A DNA stretch of 64,000 nucleotides from Geodermatophilus siccatus. Lineage in GTDB: Bacteria; Actinomycetota; Actinomycetes; Mycobacteriales; Geodermatophilaceae. Shown here one piece after another: positions 16,621 through 25,437 of this stretch. A program made the position numbers and the translations under genes. Position 1 is the stretch's first letter. Every line of letters begins with the position of its first letter. The stretch is taken from NCBI RefSeq assembly GCF_900103785.1, contig NZ_FNHE01000007.1:224123-288122 (forward strand), written 5' to 3'. The notes under the pieces are model-generated. The model searched no databases. It saw only the letters and a program-made list of their open reading frames with translations, and was not told where the DNA came from.

Positions 16621-17357
16621 AGCCCCGACTCCGCGGTGCGCACGAGGATCCGGCCGCAGTTGTCGCAGCGCACCACCTCGTGGGGGTCGGCGTTGCGGAC
16701 GGCGGCGAGCTCCTTGCCGAAGAGCTCGATGCGGCAGCCCTGGCACTGGCGGGCCTTGAGCACGGCCGCGCCGGTGCTGCCGGTCTGGGTGCGGATCCGC
16801 TCGTAGAGCGCGAGCAGGTCGGCCGGGATGCGGGCGGCGGCCTCGGTGCGGGCGGCCTCGTGCTGCGCCGTCCCGTCGGCGATGTCGGCCAGGGCGTCGT
16901 CGCGCAGCTGCTGGGCACGCTCCAGCTCGGCCTGGGCCGTCTGCTGTCCCTCCTGCGCCTCGGCGAGGGCGACCTCCGCGGTCTCGAGCTGCTCCATGAG
17001 CTCGAGCTCCTGGTCCTCCAGGTCGGACTGTCGCCGCGCCAGCGACTGCATCTCGTGCTGCAGGTCGGTCATCTGCTTGGCCGAGACGCTGCCGGAGTCC
17101 AGCAGCCCCTGGTCGCGGGTCACCCGCGCGCGCACCGTCTCGACGTCGCCCTCGAGCCGCTTGACCTCCCGCTGCAGGTCGCGGACCTCGGTCTCGGCGC
17201 GCACCACGGCGGTGGCCAGCTCTCGCTCCTTCCCGGCCGCGGCCTCGACCGCGGCGTTCTCGGGGAGGGTGCGCCGGCGGTGGGCGAGCTGGCCCAGGGC
17301 GACGTCCTCGGCGGCGAGGGCCAGCAGCTTCTGCTGGTCGAAGTGGTCGGCCTTCAC
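16617..17357 (-). CDS. C4 zinc-ribbon coiled-coil protein (DUF164/CdsZ family)
   Basis: This is a 246-residue protein. Residues 1-185 are a long coiled coil rich in Glu, Gln and Arg. The C-terminus is a zinc ribbon with CQGC and CDNCG pairs. The family is conserved next to RNase H/phosphatase and Nif3 genes in actinobacteria (Rv2229c in Mycobacterium tuberculosis). A role in nucleic-acid handling is likely but not established here. The stop overlaps the start of the RNase H gene, so the two are coupled. Confidence 0.9.
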   Translation of the reverse strand: MKADHFDQQKLLALAAEDVALGQLAHRRRTLPENAAVEAAAGKERELATAVVRAETEVRDLQREVKRLEGDVETVRARVTRDQGLLDSGSVSAKQMTDLQHEMQSLARRQSDLEDQELELMEQLETAEVALAEAQEGQQTAQAELERAQQLRDDALADIADGTAQHEAARTEAAARIPADLLALYERIRTQTGSTGAAVLKARQCQGCRIELFGKELAAVRNADPHEVVRCDNCGRILVRTAESGL

Positions 17358-17424
17358 CCGTCCAACCTACCGGGGCACCGCCCCGGTCCCGGCCCCCGTG
17401 CGGGGCCACGCCGCGAGCGTCGTC

Positions 17425-17485
17425 GGCCCCCCTGCAGGGGCCCGCCGCGAGCTCGCGAGCGGTGGGGGGCAGGGGGGCCCTTCAC
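17425..17485 (-). repeat. Intergenic palindromic element, copy A
   Basis: Arms GGCCCCCCTGC (17425-17435) and GCAGGGGGGCC (17469-17479) are perfect reverse complements and enclose a GC-rich core containing CTCGCGAGCTC on the minus strand. The element starts a few bases after the symporter stop (17494, minus). Copies at 25358-25415 and 26437-26497 share the layout AAGG, C-run, CCCC-rich stretch, CGAGCTC core and G-rich closing arm. It can act as a terminator, but the conserved core suggests a repeat family. Confidence 0.7.
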
Positions 17486-17493
17486 GGGGTCCG

Positions 17494-19137
17494 TCACCGG
17501 CGGGCCGGTCGCTCCCCCGTCGCTCCTGGCGGTGCCGACTCCAGCGGGTCGGGCAGCTCGCGGAAGGTGGGGTCGTCCCGCTCGGCGGTGTAGTCGGTGT
17601 CCGCCGTCCCGTCGACACCCGGGTCCACCCCTGCTCCCCGCAGCGCCGCGGTGACCAGGACGGTGACCACCAGGTTGACCAGCAGCGCGACGAAGCCGGC
17701 GTAGACCGTGACGGCCGTGTCGAGGCCGAGGTCGGACAACGCGAACGCCGACCCGCCGAAGTGCTCGCGTAGCACCGTGCCGTCGGGACCGACCCGCTGG
17801 GTGACGTAGAGCGCCAGCAGGCCGGCGGCCATGCCGGCCACCCAGCCGGCGACGAGGCCGCCGCGGTGCAACCAGCGGGTGTAGAGGCCGATCGCCACCG
17901 ACGGCAGCGTCTGCAGGATGATCACGCCGCCGATCAGCTGCAGGTCGATGGAGAACTGCGGGTCGATGAAGATGATCGCCGCGACCGCGCCCAGCTTGAC
18001 CACCAGCGAGACGACCTTGGCGACCTGCGCCTCCTGCCGTGCGGTGGCGTCGCGCTTGAGGAACTCCTTGTAGATGTTGCGGGTGAACAGGTTCGCCGCG
18101 GCGATCGACATGATCGCGGCCGGCACCAGCGCACCGATGCCGATGGCGGCGAAGGCGATGCCGGCGAACCAGCTCGGGAACATCTGCTGGAAGAGCACCG
18201 GGACGACGGTGTTCCCGTCGCCGCCGATCGGCTCCACCCCGGCCGCGATGGCCATGAAGCCGAGCAGGGCGATGAAGGCCAGCGCGAAGCTGTAGAGCGG
18301 CAGCGCGCTCATGTTCCGCTTGAGGACGTCGCGGTCGCTCGCCGCCAGCGCACCGGTGAGCGTGTGCGGGTAGAGGAACAGCGCCAGCGCCGAGCCCAGC
18401 GCCAGCGTCGCGTAGTTCAGCTGCGAGGCCTCGCCCAGCACGACGCCGCCGGTGCCGGTGGACGCGAACTTCGCCTCGGCGGCGCCGAAGATCGCGTCCC
18501 AGCCGCCGAGCCTGGACGGGATGACGATGACCGCGACGATGATCGTCAGGTAGATCAGCGTGTCCTTGACGAACGCGATGAGCGCCGGCGCCCGCAGCCC
18601 GGAGTTGTAGGTGTAGAGCGCCAGGATGATGAAGGCGACGATGAGCGGCAGCTCGCCCTCCACGCCCATCGCCTTGAGCACGGCCTCGATACCGACCAGC
18701 TGGAGCGCGATGTAGGGCATCGTCGCGACGATCCCGGTGATCGCCACCAGCAGCGCCATCGTGGGCGAGTCGAACCGGGAGCGCACGAAGTCCGCCGGCG
18801 TCACGAACCCGCGCACGTGGCTGACCGACCACAGCCGGACCACCACCAGGAAGACCAGCGGGTACACCACGACCGTGTACGGGACGGCGAAGAAGCCGGC
18901 CGCGCCCGCGCCGAACACCAGCGCCGGGACGGCGACGAAGGTGTAGGCCGTGTACAGGTCACCGCCGAGCAGGAACCAGGTGACCCAGGTGCCGAAGTTG
19001 CGCCCGCCCAGGCCCCACTCGTCCAGGTGCATGAGGTCCTCGGCGCGCCGCCAGCGGGCGGCGACGAACCCCATCACCGTCACGAGGAGGAACAGGACGC
19101 AGACGATGACCAGCTCGACGACGTCGACCCCGTCCAC
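17494..19137 (-). CDS. Sodium:solute symporter (MctP-like)
   Basis: This 547-residue membrane protein has about 13 hydrophobic segments and the SSS-family hallmarks GLGGRNFGTWVTWFLLGGDL, then PRALIAFVKD-like (PALIAFVKDTLIY) and GIGALVPAAIMSIAAANLFTRN. It resembles the MctP monocarboxylate permeases that take up acetate, lactate or pyruvate with sodium. The substrate is inferred. The charged C-terminal tail of about 45 residues is cytoplasmic. The gene follows a DUF3311 gene by three bases, the standard pair. Both interrupt a gene group that is contiguous in mycobacteria. Confidence 0.92.
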   Translation of the reverse strand: MDGVDVVELVIVCVLFLLVTVMGFVAARWRRAEDLMHLDEWGLGGRNFGTWVTWFLLGGDLYTAYTFVAVPALVFGAGAAGFFAVPYTVVVYPLVFLVVVRLWSVSHVRGFVTPADFVRSRFDSPTMALLVAITGIVATMPYIALQLVGIEAVLKAMGVEGELPLIVAFIILALYTYNSGLRAPALIAFVKDTLIYLTIIVAVIVIPSRLGGWDAIFGAAEAKFASTGTGGVVLGEASQLNYATLALGSALALFLYPHTLTGALAASDRDVLKRNMSALPLYSFALAFIALLGFMAIAAGVEPIGGDGNTVVPVLFQQMFPSWFAGIAFAAIGIGALVPAAIMSIAAANLFTRNIYKEFLKRDATARQEAQVAKVVSLVVKLGAVAAIIFIDPQFSIDLQLIGGVIILQTLPSVAIGLYTRWLHRGGLVAGWVAGMAAGLLALYVTQRVGPDGTVLREHFGGSAFALSDLGLDTAVTVYAGFVALLVNLVVTVLVTAALRGAGVDPGVDGTADTDYTAERDDPTFRELPDPLESAPPGATGERPARR

Positions 19138-19140
19138 CGC

Positions 19141-19416
19141 TCAGCGCCCCCGAGCCGTGCGGCCGGCGGTCGGGCGGCGCCGGGTCGCGCGGTGGGCGAG
19201 GAACGTGGCCAGGACGCCGAGGGGCACGAACGCCAGCTGCACCCAGTAGAAGAAGGGCCAGCCGAAGAGCGTGGGCTCGACCCGGTTGTAGAGCGGGACC
19301 AGCAGCGGGACCACGACGGCGACCAGCAGCAGCCAGTTCCACGGGCTGCGGTCGCTGCGGGCGGGCGCGACGTCCCGCGGGCGCGGGTCCGCCGGCGGTT
19401 CGGTCCCCGCGCTCAT
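19141..19416 (-). CDS. DUF3311 membrane protein
   Basis: This 91-residue protein has two hydrophobic helices around WNWLLLVAVVVPLLVPLYNR and FFYWVQLAFVPLGVLATFLA. The motif WPFFYW is typical of DUF3311. These small proteins are nearly always encoded just upstream of an SSS symporter, as here, and probably serve as its subunit or chaperone. The ATG at 19416 has a GGAGGAGG ribosome site. It sits 64 bases downstream of the Nif3 gene on the same strand. Confidence 0.88.
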   Translation of the reverse strand: MSAGTEPPADPRPRDVAPARSDRSPWNWLLLVAVVVPLLVPLYNRVEPTLFGWPFFYWVQLAFVPLGVLATFLAHRATRRRPTAGRTARGR

Positions 19417-19480
19417 CGGCCGGCCTCCTCCTCCGGGGACGGCCCCGGGGCGTCGTCGTCCGGCCGCGGCTGCGACCGGA

Positions 19481-20302
19481 TCAGCGGCTGGCCCCGGCGT
19501 GCGTCGTCCACGGGTCGGTGCGCCGCCGGGACACGGCGACGTCCACCCGGCCGGACAGGTCGCGGGCGAGGACGTCGGCCGCGACGGGCAGCCAGGGCCA
19601 CTCGGAGGCGAAGTGTGCCACGTCACAGACCGCTGGACCCCGCACCTCCTGCGCCTCCGACACGGGGTGGTGCCGCAGGTCGCTGGTGAGGAGGACGTCG
19701 GCCCCGGCCGCCGCTGCGGCGGGGAGCAGCGAGCCGCCGCTGCCGCCGCAGACGGCGACGGTCTCGATGCGGCGTCCCGGGTTCCCGGCCGCGCGGACGC
19801 CGCCGACGGTCCCCGGCAGGGCTGCGGCCACCCGCTCGGCGAACTCCGCGAGGGTTACCGGCTCGGGGAGGCGGCCGACGCGGCCGAGCCCGGCGCGGGG
19901 GTCGGTGGCGGCCGGCTGGAGCGGGCGGGTGCCGGTGAGGCCGAGGGCCGCGGCGAGAGCGTCGTTCACGCCGGAGCCGGGCGCCCGGTCGGCGTTGGTG
20001 TGCGCGACGAACAGGCCGGCGCCGGAGCGGACGAGGCGGTGCACCAGGCGGCCCTTGGGGTCGTCGGCCGGGACGCCGTGGACCGCGGTCAGGAAGAGCG
20101 GGTGGTGGGTGACGAGCAGCTGGGCGCCGCTCTCGACGACCTCGTCGACGACGGTGGCCACCGGGTCGACGGCGAACAGCACCCGCTCCACCGGTTCGTC
20201 CGGATCCCCGCAGACCAGCCCGACGGCGTCCCAGTCCTCGGCCAACGCGGGGTCGTAGCGCGCCTCCAGCGCGGCGATGACCTCCCCCAGTGTCACGCTC
20301 AC
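19481..20302 (-). CDS. Nif3-like dinuclear metal-centre protein
   Basis: This 273-residue protein carries the Nif3/YbgI signatures: WDAVGLVCGDPDEPVERVLF, VTHHPLFLTAVHGV with metal-binding His, FVAHTNADRAPGSGVNDALA, and a late DVAHFASEWPWL. The family folds into a ring with two metal ions. The molecular role is debated; a GTP cyclohydrolase I type 2 label is common. I chose the GTG at 20302, with another GTG two codons on. In mycobacteria it neighbours the zinc-ribbon and RNase H genes; here two transport genes sit between them. Confidence 0.9.
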   Translation of the reverse strand: MSVTLGEVIAALEARYDPALAEDWDAVGLVCGDPDEPVERVLFAVDPVATVVDEVVESGAQLLVTHHPLFLTAVHGVPADDPKGRLVHRLVRSGAGLFVAHTNADRAPGSGVNDALAAALGLTGTRPLQPAATDPRAGLGRVGRLPEPVTLAEFAERVAAALPGTVGGVRAAGNPGRRIETVAVCGGSGGSLLPAAAAAGADVLLTSDLRHHPVSEAQEVRGPAVCDVAHFASEWPWLPVAADVLARDLSGRVDVAVSRRRTDPWTTHAGASR

Positions 20303-20368
20303 GCGCGCCGACCCTAGGACAGCGACCCGGCGGGCGGCGCGAGCGGGACGCACCCGGCGCGGAGGCGG

Positions 20369-20860
20369 CTACACCGGCCGCGCCATGGCGACGCGGCGGC
20401 CGTGCCGGGTCAGGCCGAGTTCCACCTCGTGCCCGGCGAGCGCCTCCAGCTCGGGACCGAGGTCGTCGGTCACCTGCCACCCGTGCCGGGCGTACCAGGG
20501 CGCGTTCCACGGCACGTCCGCGTAGGTCAGCAGGGTGACCCGCCGGGCGCCGGCCGCCCGGGCCTCGTCGACCGAGGCCGAGAGCAGGGCCGCACCCAGG
20601 CCTCGCCGCATCGCCGACGGGTGCACCGACAGCTGCTCCAGGTGCACGTCGCCGTCCACCCGCTCCAGGACGGCGAACCCGACCACCGGCCGCCCGACCA
20701 CCAGCACCCGCCACGCCCGGGCTCGCAGGTCGGCCGGAGCCGCGACCGGCAGGTCCAGCACGCCGCGCTGCCGGAACAGCTCGTCGGCGGCCTCCTCGAC
20801 CGCGGGGACCTCCCGCAGGTCGGCGGCCGAGGCGACCCGGACAGCAGCGACACCGGCCAC
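20369..20860 (-). CDS. GNAT-family N-acetyltransferase
   Basis: This protein of about 163 residues has the GNAT acetyl-CoA-binding motif LEQLSVHPSAMRRGLGAALL near residue 75 and the closing segment TYADVPWNAPWYARHGW. Such enzymes acetylate small amines or protein termini; the substrate is unknown. The GTG at 20860 is the best start because it leaves 43 bases to the divergent FUSC gene. The protein ends with a conserved-looking ALAGHEVELGLTRHGRRVAM. Confidence 0.8.
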   Translation of the reverse strand: MAGVAAVRVASAADLREVPAVEEAADELFRQRGVLDLPVAAPADLRARAWRVLVVGRPVVGFAVLERVDGDVHLEQLSVHPSAMRRGLGAALLSASVDEARAAGARRVTLLTYADVPWNAPWYARHGWQVTDDLGPELEALAGHEVELGLTRHGRRVAMARPV

Positions 20861-20903
20861 GCCCGGAGCGTCCCAGAGCGGCGGGGTGGAAAGCTCGGGA
20901 ACC

Positions 20904-22868
20904 GTGGCGGAGCGGGCGTTGCGTGCACCGGCCTGGCTGGAGGAGCTGGTGCGCACGACCCCTCCCCCGGTGCCGTGGCGGGACGTCGTCCGCTTCGCCG
21001 TGACGGTGCCCGCGCCCCTCGCCGTGGCGGTCGCGGTCGAGGGCGGCATCGAGCCCGGCCCGGTGCTCGGGGCGGGCGTCTTCGCCACGACCGGCGCGCT
21101 CGCCGGCAGTCTCGCCCCGCAGGGCGGTCCGCTGCGCGACCGGCTGCGCCGCACCGCCGCGGCGACCGTCTTCGGCGGCATCGGGCTGGTCATCGGCCAG
21201 TTCGCCTCCGGCGGCGGGTGGCTGCCGGTGGTCGTCGTCGCGGTCGCTGCTGCCCTGGCGGCGTTCATCAGCGCGGTCAACGCCGCCCTCTCGCTCGGCT
21301 CCCTCCAGCTGCTCGTCTACACCGCCCTCGCCTCGGGCCTGGTCACCCCGCTGTCCGCCGTCGCCGAGGTCGGCTGCTTCGTCGCCGGGACGGCGTGGGC
21401 GACGCTCACCACCCTGGTGCAGTACGCGACCGAGCGGGGCGACCCCGACCGGACGGCGGTCGCCACCGTCTTCACCCGCATCGGCGAGCTGCTCGCCGCG
21501 GCCGGGCAGCCCCGGGCCGAGGACGCGCGCCGGGAGCTGACCACCGCCCTCAACGACGCCTACGACCGGGTCATCCGCTCGCGCAGCCGCAGCGCGGGGC
21601 GCAGCCGCGCGCTCTCCGAGCTGGCCGGTGTCCTCAACGCGGCCGCACCGCTGGTCGAGGGCGCGGTGGCCACCGCCCGCGCCGGGGTGCCCGCCGACCC
21701 GCAGGACGTCGGCGCCGTGCACGCCCTCGCGGCCGCGGTGGCCGGCAGACAGGACCTGCCCGAGGACCGGCCGGAGCCCCTGGAGGAGGGCGAGCCCACC
21801 CGCCGGGCGGTGCGCCACGGGCTGCGGCTGGCGTGGAACGTCGTCGGCGACCCCGAGGAGCGGGCCGGGGCGGCGGTCCCCCCGATCCGGCTGGACTGGC
21901 GGCTGCGCCTGCGCGACCTCGTCGACCGCACGCTCGGCAGCCCCGACACCCGCGGCTTCGCCGTCCGCCTGGCCCTGTGCATGACGATCGCCGAGATCGC
22001 CCGCCAGTACCTGCCCATCGAGCGGCCCTACTGGGTGCTGCTCACCGTCGCGATCGTGCTCAAGCCCGACTTCGGGTCGGTGTTCACCCGCGCGGTCCAG
22101 CGCGGCGCCGGCACGCTGCTCGGCGTCCTCCTCGGCTCGGTGCTGCTGGCGGCGCTGCCGCGCAACGCGTGGGTGCTGGTCGCCATGGCCGCGGCCGCCG
22201 CGCTGCTGCCGTGGGCCCGCGGCGCCAACTTCGGCCTGTTCTCCGTCTTCCAGACGCCGGTGATCATCCTGCTGCTGGACATCGCCCTGCCCGGGGGCCC
22301 GGGGCTGGTCGGCGCGCGGCTGCTCGACACCCTCATCGGCTGCGCGATCGTGCTGGTCTTCGGCTACCTTCTGTGGCCGCAGACGTGGCGGGCGCCGCTC
22401 GACGAGGCGCTCCGCGACGCCGCGCACGCCCTCGACGAGTTCGTCGAGGCGGCCTTCACCGGCAGCCCGGCCGAGCGGCGCCGAGCCCGCCGGCGCAGCT
22501 ACCGCGCGCTCACCGAGCTGCAGACCCAGCTGCAGCGCCGGCTGGCCGAGCCGCCGCCGGTCAGCACCCGCGCCGCCGCCTTCTGGCCGGTCATCGTCCA
22601 GCTGGAACGGACGTCGGACGCCGTGACCGAGGCCGTGATCGCCACCCGGCACGGCGAGCCGGCGCCCGACCTGGCGCAGGTCGCCGTCCTCCGCCGCGCC
22701 ATCCGCGAGCTGGAGGACGACATCCGCGCGCACCGCCCGCCGGACGACGCCGAGATCCACGCCGACGGCGTCCTCGCCCCGGTCGCCCGCGAGGTGGACG
22801 CCGCCCGCCGGCTGGTCCGCGACGCCGCCCCCGGCCGCCGTCCCGGCACCGCCGTCGCCGACGAGTAG
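20904..22868 (+). CDS. FUSC-family membrane protein (YccS-like)
   Basis: This is a 654-residue protein. Two blocks of about five to six hydrophobic helices (residues 25-150 and 355-490) are separated by a cytoplasmic helical region; the second block opens TRGFAVRLALCMTIAEIARQ and continues YWVLLTVAIVLKPDF. This repeated layout is the fusaric-acid-resistance/YccS family of putative aromatic-acid exporters. The substrate is unknown. I use the GTG at 20904; an in-frame GTG at 20886 is also possible. It precedes the alpha/beta hydrolase at 22898 by 29 bases. Confidence 0.85.
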   Translation: MAERALRAPAWLEELVRTTPPPVPWRDVVRFAVTVPAPLAVAVAVEGGIEPGPVLGAGVFATTGALAGSLAPQGGPLRDRLRRTAAATVFGGIGLVIGQFASGGGWLPVVVVAVAAALAAFISAVNAALSLGSLQLLVYTALASGLVTPLSAVAEVGCFVAGTAWATLTTLVQYATERGDPDRTAVATVFTRIGELLAAAGQPRAEDARRELTTALNDAYDRVIRSRSRSAGRSRALSELAGVLNAAAPLVEGAVATARAGVPADPQDVGAVHALAAAVAGRQDLPEDRPEPLEEGEPTRRAVRHGLRLAWNVVGDPEERAGAAVPPIRLDWRLRLRDLVDRTLGSPDTRGFAVRLALCMTIAEIARQYLPIERPYWVLLTVAIVLKPDFGSVFTRAVQRGAGTLLGVLLGSVLLAALPRNAWVLVAMAAAAALLPWARGANFGLFSVFQTPVIILLLDIALPGGPGLVGARLLDTLIGCAIVLVFGYLLWPQTWRAPLDEALRDAAHALDEFVEAAFTGSPAERRRARRRSYRALTELQTQLQRRLAEPPPVSTRAAAFWPVIVQLERTSDAVTEAVIATRHGEPAPDLAQVAVLRRAIRELEDDIRAHRPPDDAEIHADGVLAPVAREVDAARRLVRDAAPGRRPGTAVADE

Positions 22869-22897
22869 GCCGGCGCCCCCCGGGTGAGGATGGCCGG

Positions 22898-23812
22898 GTG
22901 ACCGCTCGCGAGCTGACCGTCCGCACCGACGACGGCGTCGACCTGCACGTCGAGGTGGACGGCGCCGAGAACGCCTCCCTGACCGTCGTCCTCAGCCACG
23001 GGTTCACCGCCCGGCTGGGCGAGTGGGACCTGCAGCGCGAGGCCCTGCGCGGCCGCGCCCGGCTGGTGCTGTGGGACCAGCGCGGGCACGGCCGCTCCGG
23101 CTGGACGCCGCTGACCCGGGCGACGATCGACCGCACCGGCCGCGACCTGGGCCAGGTGCTGGACGCCGCCGTCCCCGAGGGACCGGTGGTGCTGGCCGGC
23201 CACTCGATGGGCGGGATGAGCGTCATGGCCCTGGCCCGGCAGCGCCCCGAGCTGTTCGGCACCCGCGTCGTCGGCGCCTTCCTGCTGGCCACCTCCGCCG
23301 GCGGGCTGGTCACGACCGGCGTCGTCGGCCTCGCGGTGCGCCTGCTGCGCGCGCTCGGCCTGCTGCCGGTCTACCTGTGGCTGCTGCAGCTGTGGGCGCC
23401 GCTGCTGGAGCGGTTCCGCCGCCGCGGCACCCGGATCGGCCGCTGGTACACGCGGCGCTACCTGTTCGGCCGGGACGACGCCGACCCGGAGCAGGTGCGG
23501 GTGGTGCAGGACCTGCTGGAGGAGACCCCGCTGCCGGTGACGATGGCCTTCTACGCGACCTTCCTCGACCACGACGAGTCCGCCGCGCTGCCGGTGCTCG
23601 GGCGGGTGCCGGTCACCGTCGTCGCCGCGACCCACGACCGGCTCACCCCGCTGCCCCACGGACGGCGGCTCGCGGAGGAGATCGGCCCGTCGGCCGAGCT
23701 GGTCGTCGTCGACGGCGCCGGGCACAGCGTGAACCTGACCCGCACCGCGGTCGTCGACGCGGCGTTCCTGCGGCTGCTCGACCGGGCGGAGGGCGTGACG
23801 CGCGCGGCCTGA
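22898..23812 (+). CDS. Alpha/beta hydrolase
   Basis: This 304-residue protein opens with a hydrolase fold (SLTVVLSHGFTARLGEWDLQ). It has the nucleophile elbow GHSMGG near residue 106, an Asp in ATHDRLTPL and the catalytic His in GAGHSVNL. A hydrophobic lid around residues 145-170 (LLRALGLLPVYLWLLQLW) suggests a lipid-like substrate or membrane contact. The GTG start is supported by GGATG-rich leader spacing rather than a strong ribosome site. It follows the FUSC gene and precedes the wax ester synthase gene. Confidence 0.87.
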   Translation: MTARELTVRTDDGVDLHVEVDGAENASLTVVLSHGFTARLGEWDLQREALRGRARLVLWDQRGHGRSGWTPLTRATIDRTGRDLGQVLDAAVPEGPVVLAGHSMGGMSVMALARQRPELFGTRVVGAFLLATSAGGLVTTGVVGLAVRLLRALGLLPVYLWLLQLWAPLLERFRRRGTRIGRWYTRRYLFGRDDADPEQVRVVQDLLEETPLPVTMAFYATFLDHDESAALPVLGRVPVTVVAATHDRLTPLPHGRRLAEEIGPSAELVVVDGAGHSVNLTRTAVVDAAFLRLLDRAEGVTRAA

Positions 23813-23944
23813 GCTCCGGTGGACGTGACCTCGGCCACGTGGTCGGGTAGGGGCCACCCGGATGGGGGGCGCGGCGTTCCGGGAGCCCCCGCGGAGCAGG
23901 GACGATGGCCCGCCCGGACGAGGCGGGGGTGGGAGGAGCTGACC

Positions 23945-25357
23945 GTGGACCGCATGAGCCCGACCGACGCCGGTTTCTACTACGCGGAGAGCGAGAACAC
24001 GCCGCTGCACGTGGGCTCCGTGGCGGTGTTCGAGGGGCCGGCCCCCTCCTACGGCGACGTCGTGCGGCTGCTGCTGGGCAAGCTGCCCCTGGTGCCGCGG
24101 TACCGCCAGCGGGTCCGCCGGGTGCCGCTCGACCTGGGCCGGCCGTTGTGGGTCGACGACCCGCACTTCCAGATCCTGTACCACGTCCGGCACACCGCCG
24201 TGCCGAGCCCGGGCGGTGAGGAGCAGCTGCGCAACCTGGCCGGACGCGTCCTCGGCCAGCGCCTGGACCTGGCCAAGCCGCTGTGGGAGCTGTGGCTGGT
24301 CGAGGGCCTGGAGGACGGCCGCTGGGCGCTGATCTCCAAGGTCCACCACTGCATGGTCGACGGCATCGCCGGGACCGACCTGATGCAGCTGATGTTCGAC
24401 CTGACGCCCGACGCCACGCACGGCGAGCCGCAGGACTGGGCGCCGCAGCGCAACCCGTCGTCCCTCGAGGTGGTCGCCGGCGCCGTGCAGGACGCCGTCA
24501 CCCACCCGCTGCGCGAGCTCACCCGGCTGTCCGGCACCGAGGGCGTGCGCGGTGCGGGCCGCAACGCCGTCCGGGCCGGCCGGTCACTGGCCACCGGCGT
24601 CCCCTCCATGGCCCGCCAGCTGGCCACGCCGACCGCCCGCTCGCTCAACGGGCCGATCGGCCCGCACCGGCGCTGGGCCTGGACCGACGCGGAGTTCGAC
24701 GAGCTCAAGGGCGTCCGGACGGCGCTCGGCGGCACCGTCAACGACGTCGTCCTCGCCGCCATCACCCGCGGCTTCCGGGACCTGCTCGAGCGGCGCGGCT
24801 CGCTGCGCCAGGGACTGGTCGTGCGTTCGATGGTGCCGATCTCGGTGCGCCAGGCCGACCAGCGGGGGCAGCTGGACAACCAGATCTCGGCCGTGTTCGT
24901 CGACCTGCCCGTCGGTGAGCCGGACCCGGTGGCCCGGCTGACCTCGGTGCGCCGGCAGATGGACGAGCACAAGAAGGTCCTGCAGGCCGTCGACGCCCGC
25001 TCGATCATCGCGATGGGCGACTTCGTGGCGCCGACGCTGCTGTCCATGGGCGTGCGGGCCGCGCTGGCCGCCGGCCAGATGTGGTGCCAGGCCGTCACGA
25101 CCAACGTGCCCGGGCCGCGGGTGCCGCTGTACGTGCTGGGCCGCCGGATGTGCTCGGCGCACGCCTACGTGCCGATCGCCGGCGGCACCCGCGTGTCGAT
25201 CGGGATCTTCTCCTACCTCAACACGATGACCTTCGGGATCAACGCCGACTTCGACGCCTTCCCCGACGTCGACGTCCTCTCCGGGGGCATCCGGCGCGGC
25301 ATCGACGAGCTGGTCGCCGCCGCCCGGCAGGCCACCCCGGCGAGCGCCGCGACCTGA
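23945..25357 (+). CDS. Wax ester synthase/diacylglycerol acyltransferase (WS/DGAT)
   Basis: This 470-residue protein has the WS/DGAT active site HHCMVDG at residues 134-140, where the second His is catalytic, and the N-terminal family start SPTDAGFYYAE. It transfers acyl groups from acyl-CoA to alcohols or diacylglycerol, making neutral storage lipids, typically membrane-associated. The later NDVVLAAITRGFRDLL and TNVPGPRVPLYVLGRRM segments are also typical. The GTG at 23945 has a GAGGAG site seven bases upstream. The stop is followed at once by palindromic element B. Confidence 0.93.
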   Translation: MDRMSPTDAGFYYAESENTPLHVGSVAVFEGPAPSYGDVVRLLLGKLPLVPRYRQRVRRVPLDLGRPLWVDDPHFQILYHVRHTAVPSPGGEEQLRNLAGRVLGQRLDLAKPLWELWLVEGLEDGRWALISKVHHCMVDGIAGTDLMQLMFDLTPDATHGEPQDWAPQRNPSSLEVVAGAVQDAVTHPLRELTRLSGTEGVRGAGRNAVRAGRSLATGVPSMARQLATPTARSLNGPIGPHRRWAWTDAEFDELKGVRTALGGTVNDVVLAAITRGFRDLLERRGSLRQGLVVRSMVPISVRQADQRGQLDNQISAVFVDLPVGEPDPVARLTSVRRQMDEHKKVLQAVDARSIIAMGDFVAPTLLSMGVRAALAAGQMWCQAVTTNVPGPRVPLYVLGRRMCSAHAYVPIAGGTRVSIGIFSYLNTMTFGINADFDAFPDVDVLSGGIRRGIDELVAAARQATPASAAT

Positions 25358-25415
25358 AGAAGGACCCCGTCCTCCCCACCCTCCGCGAGCTCAGGGCGGG
25401 ACCCGGGACGGGGCC
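25358..25415 (+). repeat. Intergenic palindromic element, copy B
   Basis: Arms CCCCGTCC (from 25365) and GGACGGGG (25406-25413) close a hairpin, with outer GG/CC pairs flanking a single bulged A. The core carries CGCGAGCTC. It begins right after the wax ester synthase stop and ends 23 bases before the epimerase start, so it separates two same-strand genes. The same architecture occurs at 17425 and 26437. Confidence 0.7.
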
Positions 25416-25437
25416 ACCGAGTTGGGAGAGCAACGGG

